The position numbers and the translations under genes are program-made. Of a DNA stretch of 64,000 nucleotides, positions 50,677-59,240 are shown in pieces. The first letter of the stretch is position 1, and the number at the start of each line of letters is the position of its first letter. The stretch comes from Paludibaculum fermentans. Its GTDB lineage: Bacteria; Acidobacteriota; Terriglobia; Bryobacterales; Bryobacteraceae. The notes beneath the pieces were generated by a model. That model ran no database searches and was not told where the DNA came from. It worked only from the letters and a program-made list of their open reading frames with translations. The stretch is from NCBI RefSeq assembly GCF_015277775.1, contig NZ_CP063849.1, forward strand, positions 8,199,501 through 8,263,500, given 5' to 3'.

Positions 50677-51120
50677 TTGCTGTTGAGTCCGTTCTACCGG
50701 CTGTGCGACGGGTTGCGCCACCGGTGGCGCCTGCGCCATTGGAAGCCGGAACTGGCGTGGGGGCGGCGGGCCGAGGACTTGGCCCACAGGTATTTGCAGG
50801 CAAAGGGTTTCCAGGTGGTGGAGCGCAACTGGGTGGACCCGGCGCGGCGCGGGGAAGTGGACATCCTGGCCTGGGATGGAGACCGCCTCGTGTTCGTCGA
50901 AGTGAAGTCCAGGCGGAATGCCGATTTTGGCGATCCGGAGCGGGCGATTGGCGAAGAAAAGATAAAGAGGCTGCGCCGCGCGGCATGGTTTCTGCTGCGG
51001 CGCTGGCGGATCCCGGAGGAGAAGGCCCGATTCGACCTGGTAACGGTGCTTTTCGAGCCATTCGAGATCCGGCACATTCCCGACTCGTGGTCCCTCCACC
51101 GCTCAAATTCGGTATTCTGA
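50677..51120 (+). CDS. yraN: UPF0102/YraN family nuclease-like protein
   Basis: A 147-residue protein starting at TTG 50677. Residues about 30-120 show the family pattern: GRRAEDLAHRYLQAKGFQVVERNW, RGEVDILAWDGDRLVFVEVKSR (the PD-D/ExK-like core) and the basic IGEEKIKRLRRAAWFLL. Members are Holliday-junction-resolvase-like proteins of unclear cellular role. About 30 extra residues precede the core. Confidence 0.92.
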   Translation: MLLSPFYRLCDGLRHRWRLRHWKPELAWGRRAEDLAHRYLQAKGFQVVERNWVDPARRGEVDILAWDGDRLVFVEVKSRRNADFGDPERAIGEEKIKRLRRAAWFLLRRWRIPEEKARFDLVTVLFEPFEIRHIPDSWSLHRSNSVF

Positions 51121-51154
51121 TAGCTCAGTCTGTTGAAGAACTGGTTTCACTGAG

Positions 51155-52156
51155 TTGCCTGACCTCCGCAAAGACCCGATCACCGGCCGCTGGGTGATCA
51201 TCGCCACCGACCGCGCCCGCCGTCCCACGGATTTCACCAGGGAGCGGGTGGTCCCACAAGGTGGCCGCCACTGCCCCTTCTGCCCCGGGCATGAGAAGAA
51301 CACTCCGCCCGAAATCATGGCGTACCGCGGATCCGGCGGGCCGAACGAGCCGGGCTGGTCGTTGCGCGTGGTGCCGAACAAGTTTCCGGCCCTACGGGTG
51401 GAAGGTGACCTGGACAAGCAGGGGCAGGGGCTGTACGACCGGATGAATGGGGTGGGCGCGCATGAGGTGATCATCGAGTCGCCGGATCACATGACGTCGC
51501 TGGCGGAGATGCCGGAGAAGCAGGTCGCGGACCTGTTCTTTGCTTTCCGGGACCGGATCGTGGATTTGCAGAAGGACCCGCGGCTGCGTTATGTGATGGC
51601 ATTCAAGAATCACGGAGCGGCGGCCGGGGCTTCGCTGGAGCATCCGCATTCCCAGTTGATTGCGCTGCCGGTAGTGCCGAACCGGGTGCAGGAGGAATTG
51701 GACGGGTCGCTGCGGTACTTCCAGTTCCGCGAGCGGTGCATCTTCTGCGACATCATGCAGCAGGAGTTGCAGACGCAGGAGCGGATCGTCTTCGAGACGG
51801 ATCATTTCCTGGTGCTGGCTCCGTATGCGGCGCGGTTTCCGTTCGAGCTGTGGATTGTGCCCAGGAAGCACAATTCGCGGTATGCGACGACCGAGGCTCC
51901 GGTGATCCACAACCTGGGCTGGGTGATGCGGACGGTGTTGCGGAAGCTGGACAAGGCGCTGGAGCAGCCGCCGTACAACGCGATTATCCACACGGCTCCG
52001 CTGCAGGTGGGTCCGCTGGAGCATTACCACTGGCATGTGGAGATCATCCCGAAACTGACGAAGCTGGCTGGTTTCGAGTGGGGGACGGGGTTTTACATCA
52101 ATCCGACTCCGCCGGAGGAAGCGGCGCGGTTTCTGCGGGATATTGGGCTGCCGTAG
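51155..52156 (+). CDS. galT: galactose-1-phosphate uridylyltransferase
   Basis: A 333-residue Leloir-pathway enzyme that moves UMP between UDP-glucose and galactose-1-phosphate. The start is TTG 51155. Zinc-type cysteines are in HCPFCPGHE, and the nucleophile His is in EHPHSQLIA (His165). A second zinc-like pair is CIFCDIM, and the C-terminal HYHWHVEIIPKL supports substrate binding. The last 120 bases are duplicated downstream at 53828-53947. No galK or galE lies in the window. Confidence 0.95.
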   Translation: MPDLRKDPITGRWVIIATDRARRPTDFTRERVVPQGGRHCPFCPGHEKNTPPEIMAYRGSGGPNEPGWSLRVVPNKFPALRVEGDLDKQGQGLYDRMNGVGAHEVIIESPDHMTSLAEMPEKQVADLFFAFRDRIVDLQKDPRLRYVMAFKNHGAAAGASLEHPHSQLIALPVVPNRVQEELDGSLRYFQFRERCIFCDIMQQELQTQERIVFETDHFLVLAPYAARFPFELWIVPRKHNSRYATTEAPVIHNLGWVMRTVLRKLDKALEQPPYNAIIHTAPLQVGPLEHYHWHVEIIPKLTKLAGFEWGTGFYINPTPPEEAARFLRDIGLP

Positions 52157-52189
52157 AAGGCGGTGCGAGCAGGATGCCGGGTGATCTGA

Positions 52190-53443
52190 CTAATTCTCGC
52201 CGGAGCCAGCTGATTCCTGGGTTGGGACGGGCACGTCTTCCGGGGTTTCGCGCTGAGTGACCGCTTGTCGGATTCTCCAATATTCCAGGACCGTGTCGAC
52301 GTGTGCGCCAGTTTGGGCGGCGATGGTGTTCAGCATGCTGAATGCCTGTCCAGCCTGCTCTTCCAACAGGTCGTTGGTCCTACGGGCCACCTCCTGGTCC
52401 GCACTCTGATCCATCTGGGACTGAATCGGAAAGTGGATCGTCTTCAGCCGCTCCACCTCGATGCTTTCGGTGGACCATGCGCGACAAATCGCTTCGATCT
52501 CCGGGCGGAAACCCTCCGTTCCGGAGGTGCGCAGCAACCAGGCGAGGGCCGAGATTACCTTTGTCGCCGGTTCGGGATGGAGCCATCTGACATTCGCCAA
52601 ACGTACGAGGATGGGCAGACTCCGATCCTCGTGGAGCAGGCTGCCATACCAGACCAGAAGCCGGAGAAAACAACTTCCAGTGGGCGTAATCTTCACTCGC
52701 TGGTCGGGAACCGTGATCCACTCGTCCAGGCGGGCGAGGAACTCTGATTCGCCAAGCAGGGCCAGCCGTTTGCGGCCCTCTTTCAGCCAGGACTTGCCTC
52801 CGGCTCCGCTCAGCCCCGTCGTGCTGTGTCGAAGCAGCCATTGCCACCGGAACGCCGTCTCGGAGGCCATGTTGTGGATGTCTGACTGCATTCGACTGGT
52901 GTAGCAATTGCGCTCAACGTTCCTCGGGTCGTGCCAAAGGATCCAGCTCAGTTTGCGCTTCACATTCTGCGCAGTCGAGGATCTTGTCGGGCGCAAGGTC
53001 TCCTTGTATGCGGCCGTGGCGTCGTACAGAGCCGTTGAATATGGTTGGTTCTTGAACGCCTGCTCAGCGAGGCGGACGGGTGGTTCCACATCGGACCCAT
53101 GACCGCAATTGTGATGGGATCGGCTGAGGATCTCCACAGCCTGGGCCTGGTCCGGTTTAATCCCAGCCTCCAGTATGCTGCTGATCAGAATGCTATAGCA
53201 GGATACTTCCACTGGCCGGGAGGAGAACGAATCGCCGACCGCACTCAGCCGCCGGTATTCGTCGTAGGCATACAGCAGCAGCGGCACACGATTGCAGACA
53301 CCAAGCCCCTCTGCAAATTCCTGGAATCTCTTCTTCTTTTCGCCAAGTCCCGTAGGCTTGTTGCCGATTTCCTGGAGCAGGGTGCTGAGGAAAATATTCC
53401 AGGAATTGATGTACATACCGGAATAATCGGTCGCTCCGGCCAT
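52190..53443 (-). CDS. unknown 417-residue protein, accessory cargo
   Basis: A large helical, cytoplasmic-looking protein without signal peptide, membrane helices or any motif that I recognise. It begins MAGATDYSGMYINSWNIFL; Met10 (base 53416) is an alternative start. Features include SHHNCGHGSDVEPPV (possible metal ligands), WHDPRNVERNCYTSRM and a Gln/Glu-rich tail (ETPEDVPVPTQES). It sits alone between galT and a decayed gene, with opposite orientation, in a slot that in the neighbouring unit holds a toxin-antitoxin pair. A defence or stress role is possible, from context only. Confidence 0.65.
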   Translation of the reverse strand: MAGATDYSGMYINSWNIFLSTLLQEIGNKPTGLGEKKKRFQEFAEGLGVCNRVPLLLYAYDEYRRLSAVGDSFSSRPVEVSCYSILISSILEAGIKPDQAQAVEILSRSHHNCGHGSDVEPPVRLAEQAFKNQPYSTALYDATAAYKETLRPTRSSTAQNVKRKLSWILWHDPRNVERNCYTSRMQSDIHNMASETAFRWQWLLRHSTTGLSGAGGKSWLKEGRKRLALLGESEFLARLDEWITVPDQRVKITPTGSCFLRLLVWYGSLLHEDRSLPILVRLANVRWLHPEPATKVISALAWLLRTSGTEGFRPEIEAICRAWSTESIEVERLKTIHFPIQSQMDQSADQEVARRTNDLLEEQAGQAFSMLNTIAAQTGAHVDTVLEYWRIRQAVTQRETPEDVPVPTQESAGSGEN

Positions 53444-53545
53444 CCCCTTGATGGTGACTGCCCAACTTTCCGTAGCCGCCGAACTCGACCGCGCACCCCG
53501 CCATCCGTTGGTCCCTTCGACGACGGAACCACCACCGGTTCTCCC

Positions 53546-53826
53546 TCAGGCCGCCAGCTCACACAGCCGGATATTGCTTACCCGGCGGCGCCGGCTCCGC
53601 GGTCGTCGGACAGGTTGGCCAAGGCGCAATCTGCGCCCACTACCATCTGGAGACCGCCCGAGGGGCCGATGAAGACCGTCCAGTCCCCTGTGTCCAGGCC
53701 TGCTTCCACAGATCCAGCAGCTGTTTCGCGTTGTGTCGCAGACTCGTCACACCCCCGTATCGGAGAAGGGAGGCCGAGCGCGAGACAATGAGGCAACTCG
53801 TGTGCGGCCTCATCTCCAACTAAACG
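53546..53826 (-). pseudogene. decayed copy of the 54757-55116 gene, fused to a DUF2721 gene start
   Basis: Bases 53546-53801 match 54757-55129. Relative to that copy there is an internal deletion of about 113 bases (after GCTTA) and a 13-base deletion that shifts the frame. Bases 53802-53826 match the first eight codons of the DUF2721 gene on the plus strand (GTG CGG CCT CAT in place of ATG TGG CCT CAT). The duplicate ends there and joins the galT 3' fragment after one extra base. Confidence 0.85.
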
Positions 53827-53827
53827 A

Positions 53828-53947
53828 GTGGAGATCATTCCGAAACTGACGAAACTGGCTGGCTTCGAGTGGGGGACGGGGTTTTACATCAATCCGACTC
53901 CGCCGGAGGAAGCGGCGCGATTTCTGCGGGATATCGGGCTGCCGTAG
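53828..53947 (+). pseudogene. duplicated 3' end of galT
   Basis: A 120-base copy of the last 40 codons (including the stop) of galT (52037-52156). The two copies differ at five positions, all third-codon and synonymous. Similarity stops exactly at the TAG. The fragment has no start and is not expressed as a gene. Confidence 0.93.
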
Positions 53948-54095
53948 GCTCCGCGGTCGCTGGTTGCGGCCGGGACGAGTTTGTTCGAAGCAGTACCGCG
54001 ATTCCGGCAGCGGCTCCGATCACGAGGACACTGGCGGTCCCGAACACCAGGAACCAGTCAAGGTGAAGCCAGCTACAACTTGCATGTTGAATGCA

Positions 54096-54419
54096 CTAGG
54101 AATTCAAATCGAGTGCATGCGTAAGGGCCGTTTTGACTCTCGCAAATGCGTCCTTGGAAAGCTTGCCGAGTTTCCTCTCCAGCCGGACCGTCGGAATTGA
54201 CCCAAGGCCCTGCACGTTAGCGACTGATTCCCGGTCGAGGTAGGAAAGGCGTGGGAGCGGTACCTCGTAGGAGCTAGGGCGTTGCTGGGTAGTCAGCGGG
54301 ACGTAGAGCACGAGAGCCCTAGGAGCGTCAGGGTCGTAACGCGAAACGATGACGACCGGTCTCGTTTTTGCGGCGAGCCCCAGGTCCGCCAGCCAAATCT
54401 CACCTGGATGCGGGTGCAT
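54096..54419 (-). CDS. MazF/PemK-type toxin
   Basis: A 107-residue protein with the family start HPGEIWLADLGLAAKTRPVVIVSRYDPD, the loop VLYVPLTTQQRPSSYEVPL and the C-terminal ANVQGLGSIPTVRLERKLGKLSKD. Such toxins are sequence-specific mRNA-cleaving endoribonucleases, held in check by the upstream antitoxin. Its start overlaps the antitoxin gene by 20 bases. It occupies the same slot, between a galT 3' end and the 54757 gene, that holds the unknown 417-residue gene in the other unit. Confidence 0.93.
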   Translation of the reverse strand: MHPHPGEIWLADLGLAAKTRPVVIVSRYDPDAPRALVLYVPLTTQQRPSSYEVPLPRLSYLDRESVANVQGLGSIPTVRLERKLGKLSKDAFARVKTALTHALDLNS

Positions 54420-54585
54420 CGAGGAGATCCAGGACTTCCTGCTCCACAGAACGCGAACGCAGGAGGTCGAGAACGCCGTGGTCCGCGAGTTCGATTACCT
54501 CTGAGATGCGCGCCCGCACCTGGGCCGCTGTCTCAGGTTTCCATTCCCGCAACTTCGCTTCGAGCTTTTCTGTCAACGCGTCCAC
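54400..54585 (-). CDS. antitoxin of the MazF-type pair
   Basis: A 61-residue acidic, helical protein starting at GTG 54585 (MDALTEKLEAKLREWKPETAAQVRARI) with AAGGAG nine bases upstream. Size, position before and overlap with the toxin gene identify it as the antitoxin. I cannot recognise its DNA-binding type. A TAGAAT -10 candidate lies upstream. Confidence 0.85.
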   Translation of the reverse strand: MDALTEKLEAKLREWKPETAAQVRARISEVIELADHGVLDLLRSRSVEQEVLDLLDAPASR

Positions 54586-54756
54586 TACGGTGTCTCCTTC
54601 TCTATTCTACCGCCGGCTGCAAGCCTCGACGGAGGAAGCTCCCCCCGAATCCTCCAGGCGAACCCTGGTCGCTGCACTTCCTGAATTAGGAATCACCTGC
54701 ACCAGTTCGCTCGACCCGTGTTTTGCCTGGATCTGGGGCAGGTCTGATTCAGGCCA

Positions 54757-55116
54757 TCAGGCCGCCAGTTCATACAGCCGGACATCGCTTAGGAGGCGGT
54801 GGAGGGTGGCGGTCCTGGGTCTTGATTCCAGTACGCAATGGTCGGTGCCCGCCAACCCTTCTACCCGTACGGTTCCGGAGTGCCGGCTGACGCGCCAGGC
54901 GGCGCTGGCTCCGCGGTCGGCGGACAGGTTGGCCAAGGCGTAATCCGCGCCCGCTACCATCTGGAGGCCGCCCTGGGGGCCGATGAAGACCGTCCAGTCC
55001 CCTGTGTCCAGGCCTGCTTCGACGGATCCGGCGGCTGTTTCCAGCAGCTGTTTCGCGTTGTGTAGCAGACTCGTCACACCACCCGTATCGGAGAAGGCAG
55101 GCCGAACTTGAGACAA
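54757..55116 (-). CDS. hypothetical protein, intact copy of the duplicated gene
   Basis: A protein of up to 119 residues. The first in-frame start is TTG 55116; GTG 55077 (MTSLLHNAKQLLETAAG) is the better start by sequence. The core GDWTVFIGPQGGLQMVAGADYALANLSADRGA looks like a small beta domain, possibly of roadblock or immunity type, not assigned. It is divergent from the DUF2721 gene (13 bases between starts if TTG is used). A decayed copy lies at 53546-53826. Confidence 0.6.
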   Translation of the reverse strand: MSQVRPAFSDTGGVTSLLHNAKQLLETAAGSVEAGLDTGDWTVFIGPQGGLQMVAGADYALANLSADRGASAAWRVSRHSGTVRVEGLAGTDHCVLESRPRTATLHRLLSDVRLYELAA

Positions 55117-55129
55117 TGAGGAAACTTGT

Positions 55130-55675
55130 ATGTGGCCTCATATCCAATTGAACGTAACGAACCTGGGCACGGCGCTGAACGTCCTGGCCGCCATGATCAC
55201 CCCGGCCTTGTTGCTTTCAGCTTGCGGTACGTTCATTCTCTCGACATCCAACAGGCTGGCGCGCATTGTCGACCGCATGCGATCGCTGTCGCATCAATTG
55301 GATGAAATGTCGCAGGGCATGCTCGATGTGGCCCTGCGGGAAGAGCGGATTGAGCACCACAGAGGCGAGATTAAGCTCCAGGGAAGGCGCCTGAACCTGA
55401 TTCAACGGGCCTTGACCCTTCTCTACCTCGCTGCCGTGAACTATGTCTGCACCAGTGTCGCCATCGGCCTGGCCTCGACCTTCACCCTGGTCTGGGTCTA
55501 CTGGGTTCCAGTCGTGTTCGGGATCGGCGGAGCCTGCTGCATGCTGGTGGCGGCTGTCATGCTGGCCCTGGAGGCCCGGTTGGCGGTGAAGGATCTCTAC
55601 GACGAGACCGAATTCCACCGCCGGCTGGCCCGCTACTATTCCGACCAGCAGCAGACGCGCCTGCCGGAAGCGTAA
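55130..55675 (+). CDS. DUF2721 membrane protein
   Basis: A 181-residue protein with three membrane helices. The N-terminal AAMITPALLLSACGTFILSTSNRLARIVDRMR is the signature of the DUF2721 family; a coiled segment (ALREERIEHHRGEIKLQGRRL) separates it from two more helices (LYLAAVNYVCTSVAIGLAS and YWVPVVFGIGGACCMLVAAVML). Role unknown. The first eight codons are also present, diverged, at 53802-53826. Confidence 0.9.
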   Translation: MWPHIQLNVTNLGTALNVLAAMITPALLLSACGTFILSTSNRLARIVDRMRSLSHQLDEMSQGMLDVALREERIEHHRGEIKLQGRRLNLIQRALTLLYLAAVNYVCTSVAIGLASTFTLVWVYWVPVVFGIGGACCMLVAAVMLALEARLAVKDLYDETEFHRRLARYYSDQQQTRLPEA

Positions 55676-55715
55676 GTTTTCTCATGTTCACCTTGCCTGC
55701 GCCGATAGGCTCGGT

Positions 55716-57218
55716 GTGAACTCGTCAACGAGTTGGAATCTTCGGACCAAGCTGCTGGGCTCCGCCGGTGCGCTCGTCCTGGCGACAATTGCCCTAAGCT
55801 GCCTCTCCCTCTATTCCCTGCGCGTGCTCAGCGCGGCACTCGACAAGTCCACTCGGATCACCGCCCGGCGGATGGAACTCGCTGCCGCCCTGCAGACCGA
55901 CTTCCAGCGCATGCGGTCGGCCTCGCACTCGGCACAGATTGGAATCGTGATCGCGCTGCTGGAAGACCAGTCCCCCAAGAAGGGGCAGTGTTCCGGGTGT
56001 CACGAGTCGGGGATGGTGGAGAAGCACAGGGCAGAGTTTGTGGAGGCAGCCGCTGGGGTCGACTCGCACATCCGGGAGTTGAAAGGCGTGCTTCCTCCAG
56101 ACCAGGCGGCCCAGTTGGAATTGGTGGGCAGTGGGGTGAACACGTTCCGGTCCCAGTTCTCTGAGTACCGGCGGTTGGCGTCATCGGGGCAGTTTGAAGC
56201 GGCGCACACGATTGCGACGGATTCGATCGCGCCGCTGGTGCTGACTACGGGTGCGGCGGCGACGAAGATGGAGGCGGCGGCGCGGAGCTTCATGGAAACG
56301 ACGGCGGAAGCGGGGCGGGGCACGGCGGCCCGCAGTTCCACGGCGGTGTGGGTGGTGGTGGGCATTACGATCGCGGTCGGAATTGGAGGGCTGATCGTGT
56401 TGCGTGGGGCGGGGCGGAGATTCGCGCGGGTCATTGCCAGGCTGGGCGGATCAGCCGGTCATGTGGTGTCCGCCAGCCAGCGGATTGCACAGTCCAGCCA
56501 GACATTGGCGAGCGGGGCGGCGAATCAGGAAGAAGCGCTGCAACTAACGGCCGGCGAAAACGGAAAGGTGACCGGCGCTGCGGGCGAGAATCGTAAGAAT
56601 GCCGCCTTGGCAGCGGAGTTTGTCGAACGCGCCGACCAGCGCACCAACGAGGCTCAGCAGGCGCTGAACGAAATGCTGAAGGCGATGGAGGGGATCCACT
56701 CGTCCAGCAGGCAGATTGCGAAGATCCTCAAGCTCATTGACAACATCGCCTTCGAGACAAACATCCTCGCGCTGAATGCTTCAGTCGAAGCGGCCCGCGC
56801 CGGACAGGCGGGGCTGGGTTTTGCCGTGGTGGCCGACGAGGTCCGCAGCCTGGCGCAAAACTGTGCGAGCGCGGCGAAAGAGACGGCGCGCCTGATTGAG
56901 GAGTTGAGGCTGCGAGCGGAAGATGGGTTTCAGCGTGTGCACACGGCCGACAGCGCGATGAAGGCCATAGCCGAGGATTCGCACAAGCTGCGGAGTGTCG
57001 TTTCCGAGGTACACATGGCCAGCGAGCACCAGGTGAATGGCCTGGGCCGGTTGAGCTCAGCGCTGGAGCGGATTGGGGAAACGACGCGGGTGAATGCTCG
57101 CGACGCTGCGGTGAGCGCCGCGGAGGCGGAAGAGTTGGGCCGCACTTCAGCGGATCTGGAGGATACGGTTGAGGCGGTCTGCCAGTTGGTCGGGCTGTCG
57201 AAAGAGCGCCTGGGCTAG
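55716..57218 (+). CDS. methyl-accepting chemotaxis protein with periplasmic c-heme site
   Basis: A 500-residue chemoreceptor starting at GTG 55716. Order: membrane helix (ALVLATIALSCLSLYSL), periplasmic helical sensor (residues about 35-210) with a CSGCH heme-c motif (Cys92, Cys95, His96), second helix (VWVVVGITIAVGIGGLIVL), and a signalling domain with the conserved tip DNIAFETNILALNASVEAARAG and GFAVVADEVRSLAQ. The heme suggests sensing of redox state or a gas such as oxygen or NO. No che genes lie nearby. The C-terminus has no CheR-binding pentapeptide. Confidence 0.92.
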   Translation: MNSSTSWNLRTKLLGSAGALVLATIALSCLSLYSLRVLSAALDKSTRITARRMELAAALQTDFQRMRSASHSAQIGIVIALLEDQSPKKGQCSGCHESGMVEKHRAEFVEAAAGVDSHIRELKGVLPPDQAAQLELVGSGVNTFRSQFSEYRRLASSGQFEAAHTIATDSIAPLVLTTGAAATKMEAAARSFMETTAEAGRGTAARSSTAVWVVVGITIAVGIGGLIVLRGAGRRFARVIARLGGSAGHVVSASQRIAQSSQTLASGAANQEEALQLTAGENGKVTGAAGENRKNAALAAEFVERADQRTNEAQQALNEMLKAMEGIHSSSRQIAKILKLIDNIAFETNILALNASVEAARAGQAGLGFAVVADEVRSLAQNCASAAKETARLIEELRLRAEDGFQRVHTADSAMKAIAEDSHKLRSVVSEVHMASEHQVNGLGRLSSALERIGETTRVNARDAAVSAAEAEELGRTSADLEDTVEAVCQLVGLSKERLG

Positions 57219-57943
57219 CGCAGACCCATGCCGCCGTCCACCTGGAGCACCTGTCCCGTGACGAACCGGGACGCTTTCAGGAAGTAGACGACTGCATCGG
57301 CGATGTCTTCGCCCGTGCCGGGTTGCCGGGCCGGCGTCGATCTGGCGAGGGCGATGATCGCCGGATCGTCCTTCTCCTGGAAGGGGATCACGCCTGGAGC
57401 TACGGAGTTCACACTGATGCCGGGCGCCAGTGCTTTCGCAAAGCCGCGCGTGAGCGCCACGACACCGGCCTTGGACGCACTGTAGTGGACGTGATCCGGC
57501 CAGACCATAAAGGCGCCCATGGAACTGATATTCACGATGCGGCCCTGGCCTCCGGCTGTGCGCTGCATCAACAGGGCTGCCTGTTGGGAGCAGAAGAAGT
57601 AGGCCTTCAGATTGACTGAATGGATGAAGTCCCAGTCGGCTTCGGAGACCTCGAGCACCGGAATCTTGGTGAAGCGGGCTGCATTGTTCACGAGGCCGTC
57701 CAGGCGGCCGACCTGTTGCTCGATCGAGGCGAACAGCTGTTCGATCTCGGCCACCTTCTCCAGGTCTGCTTGGAACAGCGGGGCGTTCCCGCACTCGGCG
57801 GCAGTTTCCTGGGCCTCGGTCCTGGAGTTGCCGTAGTGGATGAGCACTCGAGCCCCTTCGCGGTGCAGGCGGAGCGCGATGGACCGGCCGATGCGTTTGG
57901 CCGCTCCGGTGACCAGGATGACTTTGCCTGTCAGCTCAGACAC
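57215..57943 (-). CDS. short-chain dehydrogenase/reductase
   Basis: A 242-residue SDR. The cofactor motif TGAAKRIG (residues 12-19) is of the pteridine-reductase/FolM-like type that prefers NADPH. NNAARF, Ser141 (NISSMG) and YSASK (Tyr154, Lys158) complete the active site; the C-terminus ends VDGGMGLR. It is the last gene of a six-gene operon, and its start overlaps the end of the MFS gene by eight bases. Its substrate is unknown. Confidence 0.92.
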   Translation of the reverse strand: MSELTGKVILVTGAAKRIGRSIALRLHREGARVLIHYGNSRTEAQETAAECGNAPLFQADLEKVAEIEQLFASIEQQVGRLDGLVNNAARFTKIPVLEVSEADWDFIHSVNLKAYFFCSQQAALLMQRTAGGQGRIVNISSMGAFMVWPDHVHYSASKAGVVALTRGFAKALAPGISVNSVAPGVIPFQEKDDPAIIALARSTPARQPGTGEDIADAVVYFLKASRFVTGQVLQVDGGMGLR

Positions 57944-59234
57944 TGGCTTCTCCGTGAACTTCGATTTCCTCAGGGTTGACGCCGGACAAGGGCGGCTCCG
58001 GCAGCAATCCGCGAGCCTGCGCCCAACCCCAGCCTAGCGCAGTGGTCGTGCTGAGCACGCCGGCAACCACGCCGATGATGCGCGGATCCACGGTAACTGA
58101 GGCGAGGCCGGCGACGAGCATCGAGATCATCATGGTGGCCCAGACCATCGACTCCATGGTCGAGAAGACCCGGCCACGGAATTCGTCGGGCACATGGCGC
58201 AGCATTTGGGTGAAGTTCATGACGGAACTCACGGCGACAGCGGCGCGCGATAGTCCGATGAAGAACAGGGCCAGGCCGTAGCTGCGGCTGATGCTGAACA
58301 GGACGTAGGCGCCGCCATGGATGATGTAACAGACCACGATCAGCCGCTTGTAGGCCTCGAACCGCAGTTTCTTGCCCCAGACGTTGGCCACGATTCCGCC
58401 CACGATCAGGCCGATGCCCGCCGCACCCCAGACCTCGCCGATGCCGGCAGCTCCGCGTTGGAAGACGACTTCGCCGAAGAGGCTGAAGAGGATCTGTGCG
58501 GCTCCTCCGCCGGTGGCCCAGCCGACGCCGACCAGGGCGATGGCGAGGATGAGCGGGGTGCGGCCCATGTAGGCGAGACCTTCGCGGTATTCCTGCCAGG
58601 GGCGCGCCACGCGGTCTTCGCTGATGTCGCGGCGCTCGGCCTTGAAGCTGGCGCCGAAGGGGACGCGGAGCAGGGAAATGCAGGCAGCCGAAACCAGGAA
58701 CGAGAGGGCGTTGAAGCCGAAGGCGACGTTGTAACCGAGGCCCTTGGCCGTAGCGCCGCCCAGGAAGGCGCCGATGGCGACGGAGGTCCACTGGGTGGTC
58801 TGGGTGAGCGAGTTGGCGGTGTGCAACTCCGCTTTACTGGCGATGACGGGCAGGATGGAGGCGCGGCCGCTGGTGAAGAACGGCGACGCGAACATGAGCA
58901 GGGCACTGAGGAAGATCAGCAGGCCGGTGCTGCGTTGTCCGGTGCAGAAGAGGAAGCACATGGCGATGGCCGCGCGGACGAGGTCGCTGACGATCATGGC
59001 CTTGCGGCGATCGACACGGTCGAGCACGACACCGGCGACGGGTCCGGCGGTGATCATGCCGACGGCGCGAGCCAGCATGACTCCGCTGATGGCGAGGCCG
59101 GAGTGGGTTTGATCCATCACCAGGGCGAAGACAGCGATGTTGTTGAAGTTGTCGCCCACTTCGCTGACCACCTGGCCCATCCAGGTGCAGCGGTAGTTCC
59201 GGTTGTTCCGGAGGAGTTTGAGGAAGCCGGCCAT
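57936..59234 (-). CDS. MFS transporter, enterobactin-exporter-like (MFS_3)
   Basis: A 432-residue carrier with twelve helices. The start LLRNNRNYRCTWMGQVVSEVGDNFNNIAVFALV and the loop GVVLDRVDRRKAMIVSDLVRA are typical of the MFS_3 branch of drug or siderophore exporters. It follows the EamA gene after six bases and overlaps the SDR gene, so it belongs to the same operon. Confidence 0.9.
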   Translation of the reverse strand: MAGFLKLLRNNRNYRCTWMGQVVSEVGDNFNNIAVFALVMDQTHSGLAISGVMLARAVGMITAGPVAGVVLDRVDRRKAMIVSDLVRAAIAMCFLFCTGQRSTGLLIFLSALLMFASPFFTSGRASILPVIASKAELHTANSLTQTTQWTSVAIGAFLGGATAKGLGYNVAFGFNALSFLVSAACISLLRVPFGASFKAERRDISEDRVARPWQEYREGLAYMGRTPLILAIALVGVGWATGGGAAQILFSLFGEVVFQRGAAGIGEVWGAAGIGLIVGGIVANVWGKKLRFEAYKRLIVVCYIIHGGAYVLFSISRSYGLALFFIGLSRAAVAVSSVMNFTQMLRHVPDEFRGRVFSTMESMVWATMMISMLVAGLASVTVDPRIIGVVAGVLSTTTALGWGWAQARGLLPEPPLSGVNPEEIEVHGEASV

Positions 59235-59240
59235 GCTGCG

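Noticed and set aside
52037-53947. galT 3' end duplication as att sites of an integrase-type element
   Set aside because: No integrase gene lies between the repeats, and the right-hand unit also carries the start of the DUF2721 gene joined to the galT fragment, which fits an offset joining of two alleles better than site-specific integration.
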